A DNA stretch of 64,000 bases from Sinorhizobium garamanticum (GTDB taxonomy: Bacteria; Pseudomonadota; Alphaproteobacteria; Rhizobiales; Rhizobiaceae), in assembly GCF_029892065.1 (NCBI RefSeq), contig NZ_CP120373.1, positions 2,797,001-2,861,000 on the forward strand, written 5' to 3'. Below are positions 25,969 through 34,469 of the stretch, in pieces. Each line of letters begins with the position of its first letter. Positions within the stretch are counted from its first letter, which is position 1. The notes beneath the pieces are model-generated. The model had not been told where the DNA came from and ran no database searches. It saw only the letters and a program-made list of their open reading frames with translations. A program made the translations under genes and the position numbers.

Positions 25969-26580
25969 TCACCCCGGATTCCCCAGATCCAGATTGTGCT
26001 GCCATTCGACCGCGTCCTCCAGGCGATCGTGGCCCCAAAACAGTTCGCCGTCTGAGACGAAGGAAGGCGAGCCGAAAATGCCGATCTCTTTCGCCTCTCT
26101 GGTAGCGGCGTCAAGCGCATCCGCCACGGCGCCGGAGTTTGCCTGCTTCAGCGCGCGGGCGGGGTCCTGTCCCGCTTCCCTGATGCTCGCCGAGAGGTTC
26201 GGCTCGCTGCCGGCAGGCTCGCGGTCGACGAACCAGCGGCGGTAGGTCGCGGTCGTATAAGCCGGGCACCAGCCTTCATCGGCGGCAAGCACCGCAACGC
26301 GGTTGGCCTGTTCCAACTCGGGCAGCGGGTAGGGGATAGGCAGCCTCAGGGGCAGGCCGAATTTCGCGGCGCGCCGCTCGATATCGCGCCACATATAGGC
26401 GGCCTTGAGCGGCTTGTCGGCGAAGGGAACATCGTTTGCGTCTAGCTGGATCGCGCGGGCGTCGAAGGGCCTCCAACGAACCTCGACGTCCGCCCTCTCG
26501 GCGACTTCAGCCAACCGCATGACAGCCAGAAAGGTGTAAGGGCTTCCTATCGAGAACCAGAAGTCGATCGGTGCCGTCAT
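25969..26580 (-). CDS. 2-hydroxychromene-2-carboxylate isomerase-like protein (DsbA/GST-kappa fold)
   Basis: 203 aa from ATG 26580, with GGGGAGGAAGAG upstream. The start IDFWFSIGSPYTFLA has the serine in place of the DsbA CxxC, as in HCCA isomerases. Other family segments are VRWRPFDARAI, a helical insert, and the C-terminal GIFGSPSFVSDGELFWGHDRLE. Such enzymes isomerise aromatic catabolites with glutathione; many homologues act on other substrates. No aromatic pathway genes are adjacent. Confidence 0.88.
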   Translation of the reverse strand: MTAPIDFWFSIGSPYTFLAVMRLAEVAERADVEVRWRPFDARAIQLDANDVPFADKPLKAAYMWRDIERRAAKFGLPLRLPIPYPLPELEQANRVAVLAADEGWCPAYTTATYRRWFVDREPAGSEPNLSASIREAGQDPARALKQANSGAVADALDAATREAKEIGIFGSPSFVSDGELFWGHDRLEDAVEWQHNLDLGNPG

Positions 26581-26710
26581 TGCTCTTCCTCCCCACTGCA
26601 TGATGCTACGACGACCCTAGCGTCCGATTGGAGCGCCGCGCTGTCGTCGCGTATCGGACGCAGGAGAGGTAGATAGTGCCCGGCCGCTGCGTGCCAATGC
26701 GGCCTTCGAC

Positions 26711-26743
26711 AAAAAGCCCCGGCGGTTGAGACCGGGGCTTTTA
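26711..26743 (-). terminator. Intrinsic terminator of the QorB-like gene
   Basis: Perfect 11-bp stem AAAAGCCCCGG/CCGGGGCTTTT with a 9-nt loop, followed on the minus strand by a T tract. It is 12 bp past the stop of the leftward gene ending at 26755. Confidence 0.85.
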
Positions 26744-26754
26744 TGTGCGGGGAC

Positions 26755-27642
26755 TTATTGAACGAGCGTTGCCCTGCTCGCTTCGAGGAATGCGGGAAGG
26801 CTAACGGGGGTCTTGCCGGTCAGCGCGGCGAAATCGCCGGTCACCATGCTGATATGGCCTTCGCGGGTGTTGCTGTCGAAGGAGACGACGATCGGGATCA
26901 GGAAGTCCGGCAGGCCCGCGCCCTTGAGGCCGCCGGCGAGCGCTTCGTCGGAAATGTGGACGACCTCGAGTTTCTTGCCTGTGGTGCTGGCGACGAGCGT
27001 GGCGATCTCGTCGGTCGAGTGCAGATCGGCGCCCGTCAGGGTATAGGTGCGGCTTTCCGTGGAGCTGGAGAGGAGTGCCGCTGCCGCGGCTTCCGCCGCG
27101 TCGCTGCGGGCGATATGGGCGAGACGGCCGGCACCGGCGGAGGAGAACCACTGCCCGGTTTCAAGAGCGTGCGGCAGGGCCATGAAGAGGTTTTCCATGT
27201 ACCAGCCGTTCCTGAGGATCGTGTAGGGAATGCCGGTTTCCTTGATGGCGTTTTCGGTGCCGAGATGATCGGGCGCGAAGGGAATGACCGAGGTTTCCGG
27301 GTTCGGCATCGAGGTGTAGAGGATATGCTTGGCGCCGGTCTTCTTGGCTGCGGCCACGGCATTCAGGTGCTGTTGCAGCCGCTTGCCCGGCTGCCCCAGC
27401 GCGTCGGTCGAGATGATGAGGATGCGATCGGCGCCGGCAAATGCATTTTCGAGCGAGGCCGGGTCGTCGAAGTCGGCTGCGCGGGTCTGCACGCCCTTGG
27501 CGGCGTAGGCGGCGAGCTTGGTGGCATCGCGGCTGGCGGCGATAATATCGGCCGGCCTCACCTTGCCGGACGCGAGCAGCGCGTCGAGCACGAGCTTACC
27601 GAGCTGACCTGCAGCGCCGGTCACGAGCAATGTTTCGGACAT
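26755..27642 (-). CDS. QorB-like NAD(P)H:quinone oxidoreductase (atypical SDR)
   Basis: 295 aa. Rossmann motif LLVTGAAGQLGKLVLDALL lies at residues 5-23. The body matches the NmrA/QorB group (ADFDDPASLENAF, ADRILIIST, HILYTSMPNP, TILRNGWYMEN, YTLTGADLHSTDEIA). In E. coli and other bacteria qorB is controlled by a divergent HxlR-family regulator (QorR), exactly the arrangement here. It probably reduces quinones using NADPH. An intrinsic terminator follows the stop. Confidence 0.9.
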   Translation of the reverse strand: MSETLLVTGAAGQLGKLVLDALLASGKVRPADIIAASRDATKLAAYAAKGVQTRAADFDDPASLENAFAGADRILIISTDALGQPGKRLQQHLNAVAAAKKTGAKHILYTSMPNPETSVIPFAPDHLGTENAIKETGIPYTILRNGWYMENLFMALPHALETGQWFSSAGAGRLAHIARSDAAEAAAAALLSSSTESRTYTLTGADLHSTDEIATLVASTTGKKLEVVHISDEALAGGLKGAGLPDFLIPIVVSFDSNTREGHISMVTGDFAALTGKTPVSLPAFLEASRATLVQ

Positions 27643-27707
27643 GGTCTTTCCTTTCGTTTGCCTTCCAAGCGTCTCTCATCGAGTGTTGGCGCTATTGGGA
27701 GTGCTGG

Positions 27708-27750
27708 TCTCAGTTTGAGAGTTGCTCTTATCCCGTAATCTGCTAAGAGC
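27708..27750. promoter_or_regulatory. Candidate HxlR operator pair between the divergent genes
   Basis: Two inverted repeats: TCTCA-GTT-TGAGA (27708-27720) and GCTCTTA/TAAGAGC with a 13-nt spacer (27724-27750). They lie midway between the QorB-like and HxlR genes, where a shared repressor site is expected. AAAGGAGG at 27754 begins the leader toward the regulator gene. Confidence 0.45.
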
Positions 27751-27798
27751 TGTAAAGGAGGCAGTTTTTGCTGCGGTGGTTACGGAAAGGGTACCGCC

Positions 27799-28203
27799 AT
27801 GAACAAGACGACAGGCGCGGTAAAGGGTAAGCGGGTGGTGATGGTGTGCGGCGTGCCAATGGATATGGCCAACTGTCCGGTGCGCGACGTTATGGACAAT
27901 ATCGGCGGCAAGTGGAATTCGCTGATGATCCTGTCGCTCGCCGAAGGCCCCTTGCGTTTCTCGCAGCTCCGGCGGCTGATCCCGGACATTTCGCAGCGCA
28001 TGCTGACGCAGACGCTGCGCGACCTGCAGCGCGACGGCTATCTGAGCCGCACCGTCTATCCGACGCAGCCGCCGAGCGTGGAATATAGCCTCACCGATCT
28101 CGGCCGGTCATTTCTGGTGCCGCTCAAACTGTTCGTCGACTGGTCGCTGGCAAATCACGAGGCGATCCGCAAGGCGCGGGCGGAGTATGACCAAGTGGTG
28201 TGA
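27799..28203 (+). CDS. HxlR-family transcriptional regulator (QorR-like)
   Basis: 134 aa. Winged helix of the HxlR type: NCPVRDVMDNIGGKWNSLMI, then LRFSQLRRLIPDISQRMLTQ, and the wing with VEYSLTDLGRSF. Cys26 just before the first helix is the conserved redox or aldehyde-sensing cysteine of this group; a second, Cys17, is nine residues earlier. It is divergent from the QorB-like reductase, so it very likely represses it and responds to reactive electrophiles or quinones. Confidence 0.9.
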   Translation: MNKTTGAVKGKRVVMVCGVPMDMANCPVRDVMDNIGGKWNSLMILSLAEGPLRFSQLRRLIPDISQRMLTQTLRDLQRDGYLSRTVYPTQPPSVEYSLTDLGRSFLVPLKLFVDWSLANHEAIRKARAEYDQVV

Positions 28204-28302
28204 GCGGTGCTGCTATCACCCGAATTGATTACTAGGCTTGTGGGGCAGCTGGCTTAAAATCTGCCTCTTGATGACTGCTATCCATCTGATCGGAGTCGTC
28301 TG

Positions 28303-28650
28303 ATGGCCTGCAAGTTGATCTCATTTGTCGCTGCAGCAGCGATTGTCGGTTTTCCTTCATATGGTGATGCCCACCCCGCCCGTAGTGGCTGGACGTATCC
28401 GCGTGCCTGCTGTCAGGGCAGCGAAGTAGGTGGCGATTGCGAGCGCATTCCTGGCGCCAGCGTCAGAAAGGGGCCGCACGGGTTTTCGATCATTCTTCAC
28501 CCCGGGGATCACCATCTCGTGACGAAGGACCACATGTTCCAGATTCCCTATGGGGACGAGATCCCCTCGGGCGACAGCGATTTCCACATCTGTCTTCACC
28601 CAACCGAGGATCACATGAATTGCTTCTTCGCGCCCCCGGATGGTGTTTAA
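28303..28650 (+). CDS. Small secreted cysteine-containing protein, unknown function
   Basis: 115 aa with a signal peptide (cleavage near GDAHP, residue 23). The mature part has five cysteines (RACCQGSEVGGDC, FHICLHP, MNCFFAPP) and many histidines (HPGDHHLVTKDH). Similar small proteins are frequent in Rhizobiales, but I do not recognise a named family. Metal binding in the periplasm is possible from the His/Cys content. It stands alone. Confidence 0.7.
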   Translation: MACKLISFVAAAAIVGFPSYGDAHPARSGWTYPRACCQGSEVGGDCERIPGASVRKGPHGFSIILHPGDHHLVTKDHMFQIPYGDEIPSGDSDFHICLHPTEDHMNCFFAPPDGV

Positions 28651-28682
28651 GAGCGCGTCGCGTGCAACGGGCCTTGTCTTCA

Positions 28683-28721
28683 TTGATGTCCGAAAACCAC
28701 AGCGTACCTTTGGGCGACACG
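28683..28721. repeat. Degenerate copy of the type C palindromic repeat
   Basis: The words GATGTCCGAAAACC and TTTGGGCGACACGC match the arms of the elements at 17053-17100 and 35261-35310 with several changes. It lies between convergent genes. Confidence 0.55.
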
Positions 28722-28774
28722 CGTCGAGGGCGGAGCGACTCCACGCGATCGATTGCGCCGACGGTGAGCGGTTT

Positions 28775-29494
28775 TCAAGCGGCCCGGCTTGCCTTCTCGA
28801 GACCAAGCGCGAATTCGACGGCGGCCTCGGCATGGATGGCGGTGGAATCGAAGCCCGGCAGCGGCAGGTTGGCGGGGTCGAGAATGAGGCAGATCTCGGT
28901 GCAGCCGAGAATGACCGCGTCGGCGCCTCCGGCCTTGGCCTTCTCGATGAGGGCGACCAGCGCCTGGCGCGACGGCTCCAGCACCTTGCCGGCGCAAAGC
29001 TCGTCGAAGATGACGTTGTGGGTAAGCGTGCGGCCATCGGCATCCGGGACCATCAACTCGATCCCATGCCTTTTCATGCGCTCGGCATAGAAGCCGTGCT
29101 CCATCGTGTAGCGCGTGGCAAGCAGCAGCGGCCTGCGGCTGCCGGCCGCCTTCAATCGCGCCGCGGTCTCGTCGATAATGTTGATCAGGGGTACGTCGAC
29201 AGAGGCCTGCACCTCATCGGCAATCAGATGCATTGTGTTGGTGCAGATTAGTACGCATTGCGCGCCGGCGGCCTTCAGCCCGCGCGCGACCTCGGAGAGG
29301 CGCTGAGCGGCGTCATCCCAACGGCCGGCCTTCTGCAGGTCGACGATCGTCTGGAAGTCCACGGAGTGAAGCAGCACTTCGGCCGAATGCAGCGCGCCCA
29401 GGCGTTCGCGCACGGCCTCGTTGACCATGCGGTAGTAAACCGCCGAACTTTCGAAGCTCATGCCGCCAATAAGGCCGATCTTGCGCATTTCCAT
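28775..29494 (-). CDS. Aspartate/glutamate racemase family protein
   Basis: 239 aa from ATG 29494 (GAGGGAACC upstream). A longer reading to 29656 would start inside the regulator's promoter. N-terminal MRKIGLIGGMSFESSAVYYR is the family signature. The two catalytic cysteines are C84 (LICTNTMHL) and C198 (LGCTEI). It interconverts L- and D-aspartate or a related acidic amino acid in the cytoplasm without a cofactor. A divergent Lrp/AsnC regulator starts 220 bp away and is likely its controller. Confidence 0.92.
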   Translation of the reverse strand: MEMRKIGLIGGMSFESSAVYYRMVNEAVRERLGALHSAEVLLHSVDFQTIVDLQKAGRWDDAAQRLSEVARGLKAAGAQCVLICTNTMHLIADEVQASVDVPLINIIDETAARLKAAGSRRPLLLATRYTMEHGFYAERMKRHGIELMVPDADGRTLTHNVIFDELCAGKVLEPSRQALVALIEKAKAGGADAVILGCTEICLILDPANLPLPGFDSTAIHAEAAVEFALGLEKASRAA

Positions 29495-29714
29495 GGTTCC
29501 CTCGTTGTTGAACAGGCATCGACAGCGGGACGAAGAAGATCGTGTCTTGCCACCTTCTGATCCCGTTCCATTGTTAAAAGTATGGCGCGGCTTTGACCGG
29601 ATGTGTTTGCTTTGATGGAGAGATCTGGGGAAATCTGCGCGCAATATTTGTGTCATGGTCGCATTTTCCGCAAATTATTGGCGTCAATTGGATCGGCAGC
29701 GAGGAGTCACTGGC

Positions 29715-30179
29715 GTGTTGGATGAGAGAGACCGGAAGCTGCTGGCGCTCCTGCAGGAGGATGGCAGCGTGGCCATGAGCGACCTGGCGGAGCGTGTGAA
29801 CCTGTCGCTTTCCGCCTGTTCGCGCCGCATTCAGCGCCTGGAGGAAGCAGGCTACATCGCGCGACGCATCGCCGTGCTCGACCGCGAAAAGATGGGTGTG
29901 CCGACCACGGTGTTTGCGCTGATCAAGACCGCGCATCACTCCGACGAATGGATCGAAAAGTTCCGGCGCGCAATCAGCGATATTCCTGAGATCGTCGAGG
30001 CGCACCGGCTCACCGGCAACTACGACTATATCGTCAAGGTCGTGCTCCCGCGCGTGGAGCATTACGACGTGGTCTACAAGCAGATCGTTCGAAAGGTGGA
30101 ACTCTTCGACGTTTCGGCGTCTATTTCCATGGAAGTCTTGAAAAGCGGCACGGCCGTGCCGGTCGGTTATGCGGAGTAG
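29715..30179 (+). CDS. Lrp/AsnC-family regulator
   Basis: 154 aa from GTG 29715, with GAGGAG nine bases upstream; TTG 29718 is equivalent. The HTH reads DRKLLALLQEDGSVAMSDLA with NLSLSACSRRIQRLEEAGYI. The C-terminal AsnC_trans_reg domain has VEAHRLTGNYDYIVKVVLP. It probably senses an amino acid. Being divergent from an aspartate/glutamate racemase suggests an amino-acid catabolic or D-amino-acid response. Confidence 0.9.
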   Translation: MLDERDRKLLALLQEDGSVAMSDLAERVNLSLSACSRRIQRLEEAGYIARRIAVLDREKMGVPTTVFALIKTAHHSDEWIEKFRRAISDIPEIVEAHRLTGNYDYIVKVVLPRVEHYDVVYKQIVRKVELFDVSASISMEVLKSGTAVPVGYAE

Positions 30180-30205
30180 GGCGTCCCCTATTGCCGGACG
30201 CGGCG

Positions 30206-30240
30206 TCCTTAAATCGGCTAGGATTTAAGGAAACATGCAG
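30206..30240. repeat. RIME-like half element before the SRAP gene
   Basis: Arms TCCTTAAATC (30206) and GATTTAAGGA (to 30231), followed by AACATGCAG. The same unit forms the right part of the element at 45711-45758 and, altered, of the one at 56434-56473. Confidence 0.75.
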
Positions 30241-30262
30241 TTGTCGACATGGAGGAAGGTCG

Positions 30263-30928
30263 ATGTGCGGACGCTTCACCAATATGATGACATGGCCCGA
30301 GCTGATCGCGCTCTACCGTCTCACGCTTGAGGAATATTACGGCCGCAACACCGAGCCGCGCTACAACATCGCCCCGACCGATACCGTGCCCTTCGTCCAC
30401 AATGACAGGGAAGGCAAGCAGGTCTTGGAGGACGGCCGCTGGTGGTTGGTGCCGTTCTGGGCGAAGGAAATACCGAAGGGTGCAATGTTCAACGCTCGCA
30501 TGGAAGAGGCGGATACGAAACCCGCATTCCGCGACGCCTTCAAATTGAAGCGTTGCCTGATCCCGGCCGACGGCTTTTACGAATGGACCGCGGGCGACGA
30601 TGGCGGAAGGGATCCTTGGTTTATTCATCTGCCGGATCGTGCGCCATTTTCCTTCGCCGGCGTATGGGCGCGGAACAAGACGCTCGACATCACCAGCTTT
30701 ACGATCCTGACAATGCCCGCAACTGACCCGGTCAGGACGCTGCATGACCGGCAACCGGTTATTCTCGATCCGGCGGTCTATGATGAATGGCTCTCGGCCG
30801 ACACCGCCGTCGCCGACGCCAAGGCGCTTATCAGCCGCAATCTTGGCGACGCCCTGCAATTCCACCGCGTCTCGCGCGAGATCAATTCGTCAAAGTTTGA
30901 GGGCGATCCAGGAATCAATGTGGGCTGA
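30263..30928 (+). CDS. SRAP (YedK/HMCES) abasic-site DNA-protein crosslink protein
   Basis: 221 aa from ATG 30263 with GGAGG upstream; the start is fixed by the requirement for Cys2 (MCGRF). Further active-site segments are YNIAPTDTVPF (Asn), MFNARMEEADTKPAF, CLIPADGFYEW (catalytic Glu), FAGVWA, and TRPATDP-like MPATDPVRTLHDRQPVIL (His). After Met removal, Cys2 forms a stable thiazolidine link with abasic sites in single-stranded DNA and shields them. The NDH-2 gene follows about 100 bp downstream but appears unrelated. Confidence 0.93.
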   Translation: MCGRFTNMMTWPELIALYRLTLEEYYGRNTEPRYNIAPTDTVPFVHNDREGKQVLEDGRWWLVPFWAKEIPKGAMFNARMEEADTKPAFRDAFKLKRCLIPADGFYEWTAGDDGGRDPWFIHLPDRAPFSFAGVWARNKTLDITSFTILTMPATDPVRTLHDRQPVILDPAVYDEWLSADTAVADAKALISRNLGDALQFHRVSREINSSKFEGDPGINVG

Positions 30929-31030
30929 CCGCTGCACCAAGTTTGCAATAGAGCCATGCCGAACGGGTGGGTTGCGCCGGGCCGGACAAAGGTGGAGGGT
31001 TTGTCGAGTGTTGCGAGCGGTGCGAAGGTC

Positions 31031-32299
31031 ATGCATGACAACCATCATCTCGTCGTCGTCGGTGGAGGGTTTGGCGGGCTGCAACTCGTCAACGATCTTC
31101 GCGGCGCGCCGGTCCGGATAACGCTGATCGACAAGCGCAACCACCATCTCTTCCAGCCGCTGCTCTACCAGGTGGCAACGACGCTGCTGGCGACCTCGGA
31201 GATCGCGTGGCCGATCCGCAACCTTTATCGCGACCGGCCGGAGGTGACGACGCTGCTCGCGGAGGTCGTCGGCGTCGATCCGGCTAACAAGAGCGTGATC
31301 CTGACGAGCGGTAAGGCGGTCCCTTACGACACGCTGGTGCTCGCGACCGGCGCGACGCATGCCTATTTCGGCCATGACGAATGGGCGCCGGTGGCGCCGG
31401 GGTTGAAGACGCTGGAGGACGCGACGACCATCCGCCGGCGAGTGCTTCTCGCTTTCGAGCAGGCGGAGCTCGAGGAGGATCCGGCGAAACGCGATGCGTT
31501 GCTTACCTTCACGGTGATCGGCGCTGGGCCGACCGGGGTGGAGCTCGCCGGCATCATCGCCGAAATGGCGCATCGGACGCTGCCGGGGGAGTTCCGCCGC
31601 ATCGATACACGACAGGCCCGGGTGGTGCTTGTCGAGGCAGGGCCGCGCATCCTTCCCGCCTTCACCGAGGACCTGTCCGCTTACGCGGCCCGCGAACTCG
31701 CAAAACTCGGCGTCGAGGTGCGCACGGGAGCTGCTGTCACCGACTGCACCGATGCCGGCGTGAGGATCGGTGACGCCTTCGTGCCAAGCCGCACGTTGGT
31801 CTGGGCCGCCGGCGTTCAGGCTTCGCCCGCCGCCCGTTGGCTCGGCATCGAGGCAGACCGTGCCGGCCGCGCCGTCGTTGAAAAAGATCTGAGCGCTCCC
31901 GGGCTGCCCGATGTTTTCGTCATCGGTGACACGGCCTCGGTCATGCAGGAGGAGGGCAAGCCAGTACCGGGTATCGCGCCCGCCGCCAAGCAGCAAGGCG
32001 CCCACGTTGCCCGGGTGATCCGCGCCCGGCTCGAAGGCAAGCCGGCGCCGGGGCCGTTCCGCTATCGCCACCAGGGGAGCCTTGCCACGATTGGCAAGCG
32101 CGCCGCGATCATCGACTTCGGCAGGATCAAGCTCAAGGGCGCGCTCGCCTGGTGGATCTGGGGCATCGCCCACATCTACTTCCTGATCGGCACGCGCAGC
32201 CGCTTTGCGGTCGCCTGGAGCTGGCTATGGATCTATCTCAGCGGCCAGCACAGCGCGCGGCTGATTACGCAAAAGGAGACATTGCGCGAGGAGGGATAG
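31031..32299 (+). CDS. ndh: Type II NADH dehydrogenase (NDH-2)
   Basis: 422 aa from ATG 31031 with GAAGG upstream. FAD-binding dinucleotide motif LVVVGGGFGGLQLV lies near residue 7. The NADH motif is TVIGAGPTGVELAG (about 155-168). VWAAGV and FVIGDTASV close the FAD site, and PAAKQQGAHVARVI is typical. The C-terminal helices (LAWWIWGIAHIYFLIG) attach the enzyme to the inner membrane. It moves electrons from NADH to quinone without proton pumping. Monocistronic. Confidence 0.92.
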   Translation: MHDNHHLVVVGGGFGGLQLVNDLRGAPVRITLIDKRNHHLFQPLLYQVATTLLATSEIAWPIRNLYRDRPEVTTLLAEVVGVDPANKSVILTSGKAVPYDTLVLATGATHAYFGHDEWAPVAPGLKTLEDATTIRRRVLLAFEQAELEEDPAKRDALLTFTVIGAGPTGVELAGIIAEMAHRTLPGEFRRIDTRQARVVLVEAGPRILPAFTEDLSAYAARELAKLGVEVRTGAAVTDCTDAGVRIGDAFVPSRTLVWAAGVQASPAARWLGIEADRAGRAVVEKDLSAPGLPDVFVIGDTASVMQEEGKPVPGIAPAAKQQGAHVARVIRARLEGKPAPGPFRYRHQGSLATIGKRAAIIDFGRIKLKGALAWWIWGIAHIYFLIGTRSRFAVAWSWLWIYLSGQHSARLITQKETLREEG

Positions 32300-32430
32300 C
32301 GGGCCGGTAATGCCAAATCATAATGGTGATCGACGCGCGGGAATGGTGTGCTGGCGGAAAGCCGTTTTGCACTTTTCCCGCCCATGCTCTAGAAGGTTGC
32401 TATCTTCCGATCTCAAATGCAACTTTTGGT

Positions 32431-33315
32431 ATGGTAAGCATCGATGCATCTCTCGTCAGCCGGTTGATCGCCGCGCAATTTCCGGAGTGGGCGGATCTCC
32501 CGGTCAGCCCCGTCCGGTTCGGTGGATGGGACAATCGGACCTTTCATTTGGGCAGCCACATGACCGTGCGGCTGCCCAGTGCCGCGCGCTATGCGCTTCA
32601 GGTCGAAAAGGAACAGCGCTGGCTGCCGGTCCTGGCGCCGCGCCTGCCGCTTCCCATTCCCGTGCCCTTGGCGGTGGGCCGGCCGGGCGAAGGCTATCCC
32701 TGGCCGTGGTCGATCTACAAGTGGCGGGAGGGCGAGATCGCGACCCATGCGCCTGTCGGGGATCTCAGCGCCTTCGCGACGACGTTGGCAGAGTTCCTCG
32801 TTGCGCTCCAAAAGATCGGCGCCACCGACGGGCCGCGTCCGGGGCAGCACAATTTTTTTCGGGGCGGACCGCTCACCGTCTATGACGCGGAAACGCGACG
32901 CGCGCTCGCCGCCCTCGAAGGCAAAATCGATACGGACGCAGCACGCGCCGTCTGGGAAGCGGCGCTCGCCGCGACCTGGCACGGCGCGCCGGTCTGGTTC
33001 CACGGCGACGTCAGCTCCGGCAATCTTCTGGTCGAGGACGGGCGGTTAAGCGCCGTTATCGATTTCGGCACCTCCGGCGTCGGCGACCCCTCGTGCGACC
33101 TCTCGGTCGCCTGGACCTTTTTTCACGGGGAAAGCCGGGAGGTATTCCGCGCTGCACTGCCGCTCGACAGTCCGACCTGGGCGCGTGGTCGCGGCTGGAC
33201 GCTTTGGAAGGCGCTCATCGTCTATGCCGAGCTTCCGGGCACCGACAGCCTCGAAGTGGAGAAATCGCGCCGTGTGATCGACGCGGTGCTCGCCGATCAC
33301 GAACGCTTCGGCTGA
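32431..33315 (+). CDS. Aminoglycoside phosphotransferase-like kinase
   Basis: 294 aa from ATG 32431. APH/choline-kinase fold: lysine region VEKEQRWLPVLAP, hinge SIYKWREGE, catalytic loop WFHGDVSSGNLLVEDG and metal-binding IDFGTSGVGDPSCDLS. This group, often annotated as an antibiotic kinase, mostly acts on unknown small molecules; resistance should not be assumed. The upstream sequence contains a variant intergenic palindrome (32330-32395). A hairpin repeat follows the stop. Confidence 0.85.
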   Translation: MVSIDASLVSRLIAAQFPEWADLPVSPVRFGGWDNRTFHLGSHMTVRLPSAARYALQVEKEQRWLPVLAPRLPLPIPVPLAVGRPGEGYPWPWSIYKWREGEIATHAPVGDLSAFATTLAEFLVALQKIGATDGPRPGQHNFFRGGPLTVYDAETRRALAALEGKIDTDAARAVWEAALAATWHGAPVWFHGDVSSGNLLVEDGRLSAVIDFGTSGVGDPSCDLSVAWTFFHGESREVFRAALPLDSPTWARGRGWTLWKALIVYAELPGTDSLEVEKSRRVIDAVLADHERFG

Positions 33316-33345
33316 GCGGGGACCGCAAACGAAGGGGATAGAGCG

Positions 33346-33389
33346 CTACAGCGACCTTTGCGCGTCTGATAAGACGCGCGGAGCTGTAG
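33346..33389. repeat. RIME-like palindrome between convergent genes
   Basis: CTACAGCGACCTTTG, then CGCGTCTGATAAGACGCG (inner palindrome), then GAGCTGTAG. Same unit as at 35578, 38551, 45655 and 56487. It separates the phosphotransferase and nuclease stops and could serve as a bidirectional terminator. Confidence 0.85.
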
Positions 33390-33390
33390 G

Positions 33391-34122
33391 TCAGCCGGAG
33401 ACGCGGGCGACGGAGCGGCCGCACCAGGACGACGGTTCGCCGGCCCGTTTGCGCACGAGCCCCTCGGAGACCAGGACGTCGCCGAGCGATCGTCCGTTGC
33501 GCATCACCAGGTGCGGGGTTCCGCCTTCCTTGCCCCCGCCGCCCCGGGAGGCGACGACCGTGAATTTGCCGGCGTTCAACAACTCGCGCAGCCGTTGTTT
33601 GGCGTAGAAGCCGCGCGCGCGCTCCGCCTCGCATTTCGCTTCCTTCGTCTCCGGCGCGTCGATGTCGGCGATCAGGATCTTTTCGCCCTTGAAGAGGAAG
33701 GTATCGCCGTCGACTACGCAGTTGTCGTTGCGAATACCGCAAAAATAGAACGTGTTCGAGTCTGCAAACCGGGGCGTTGGCTGTTCCATCGGTCGCCCGA
33801 CAGGAGCCGGAGGAGCAAGCGCTGACTTTCCGGCGACGAGGGCAGGCGGGACAGGCGTCGACTTCCGGACAATCGAACCGGTGTGCTCTTTTGGCTTCGC
33901 CGTCGCTCGGGCGGCCGCCACCGGTCTCGTCTTCGTCTCTTTTGGCGAGAGCATGGCAACGACTTTAGAGGCGCCGGGCAGATCCGGCAGTTTCGCCCGA
34001 TGGTCGTAGGCCGCGATGCCGCCGATGACAAGGACTGCCGCGATATACCATGGCGCCATGCCGCCGCTATTGCCCTTCCGGCTTGCGCTGCGCTTCCGCC
34101 TTTTTGAACTCGCCTTGGCCAT
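33391..34122 (-). CDS. Membrane-anchored thermonuclease-family (SNase-like) protein
   Basis: 243 aa. A Lys/Arg-rich N terminus precedes one membrane helix (APWYIAAVLVIGGIAAY, residues 23-39), then a Pro/Ala linker to about 120. The C-terminal OB-fold SNase domain has NCVVDGDTFLF, IADIDAPETKEAKCEAER, and MRNGRSLGDVLVSEGLVRK. The position equivalent to staphylococcal nuclease Arg35, eight residues before the Glu of D-A-P-E, is Leu here (KILIADIDAPE). Nuclease activity is therefore uncertain. Two cysteine pairs may form disulfides outside the cytoplasm. Confidence 0.85.
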   Translation of the reverse strand: MAKASSKRRKRSASRKGNSGGMAPWYIAAVLVIGGIAAYDHRAKLPDLPGASKVVAMLSPKETKTRPVAAARATAKPKEHTGSIVRKSTPVPPALVAGKSALAPPAPVGRPMEQPTPRFADSNTFYFCGIRNDNCVVDGDTFLFKGEKILIADIDAPETKEAKCEAERARGFYAKQRLRELLNAGKFTVVASRGGGGKEGGTPHLVMRNGRSLGDVLVSEGLVRKRAGEPSSWCGRSVARVSG

Positions 34123-34469
34123 CCGATTCGATCCTCGATTGCGCCGGCATTATCGGGGCTAGGGGTTGCTGAAAGGTTGCCATCCGGCCCGCCGAAGTGG
34201 AGCTGCGGCGAACGTGCGCGAAAGCCACACCGGCCTCGTCTTGAACGCGGGGGCGGTCGCGGATTCTTGTCTCGGTTGCGGACCTGTGGGATAGTCCGGC
34301 TGCGTGATTTGCTGAATCAGGACCGGTTCGCCAAAAAATCGGTCAGCAATTCAACGCGTTGCGGTGGCCTTGCGGGCCTCGGAGTACCGCACGGCGCTGC
34401 AGAGGGAATGCCGGCCTGGTGGAGGGCGGCCTTGCAGCGAAGGCGCCGTTGCGGCGTGGGGGAGCTATC
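34123..34469. other. Intergenic region between divergent genes
   Basis: 347 bp between the nuclease (-) and the outer-membrane protein (+). An inverted repeat TTGCTGA/TCAGCAA spans 34311-34351. No supported gene and no other recognisable element. The ribosome site GGGGGAG of the rightward gene is at its end. Confidence 0.35.

Noticed and set aside
32431..33315. Antibiotic resistance determinant
   Set aside because: The APH fold alone does not show aminoglycoside activity, and the chromosomal context is ordinary.
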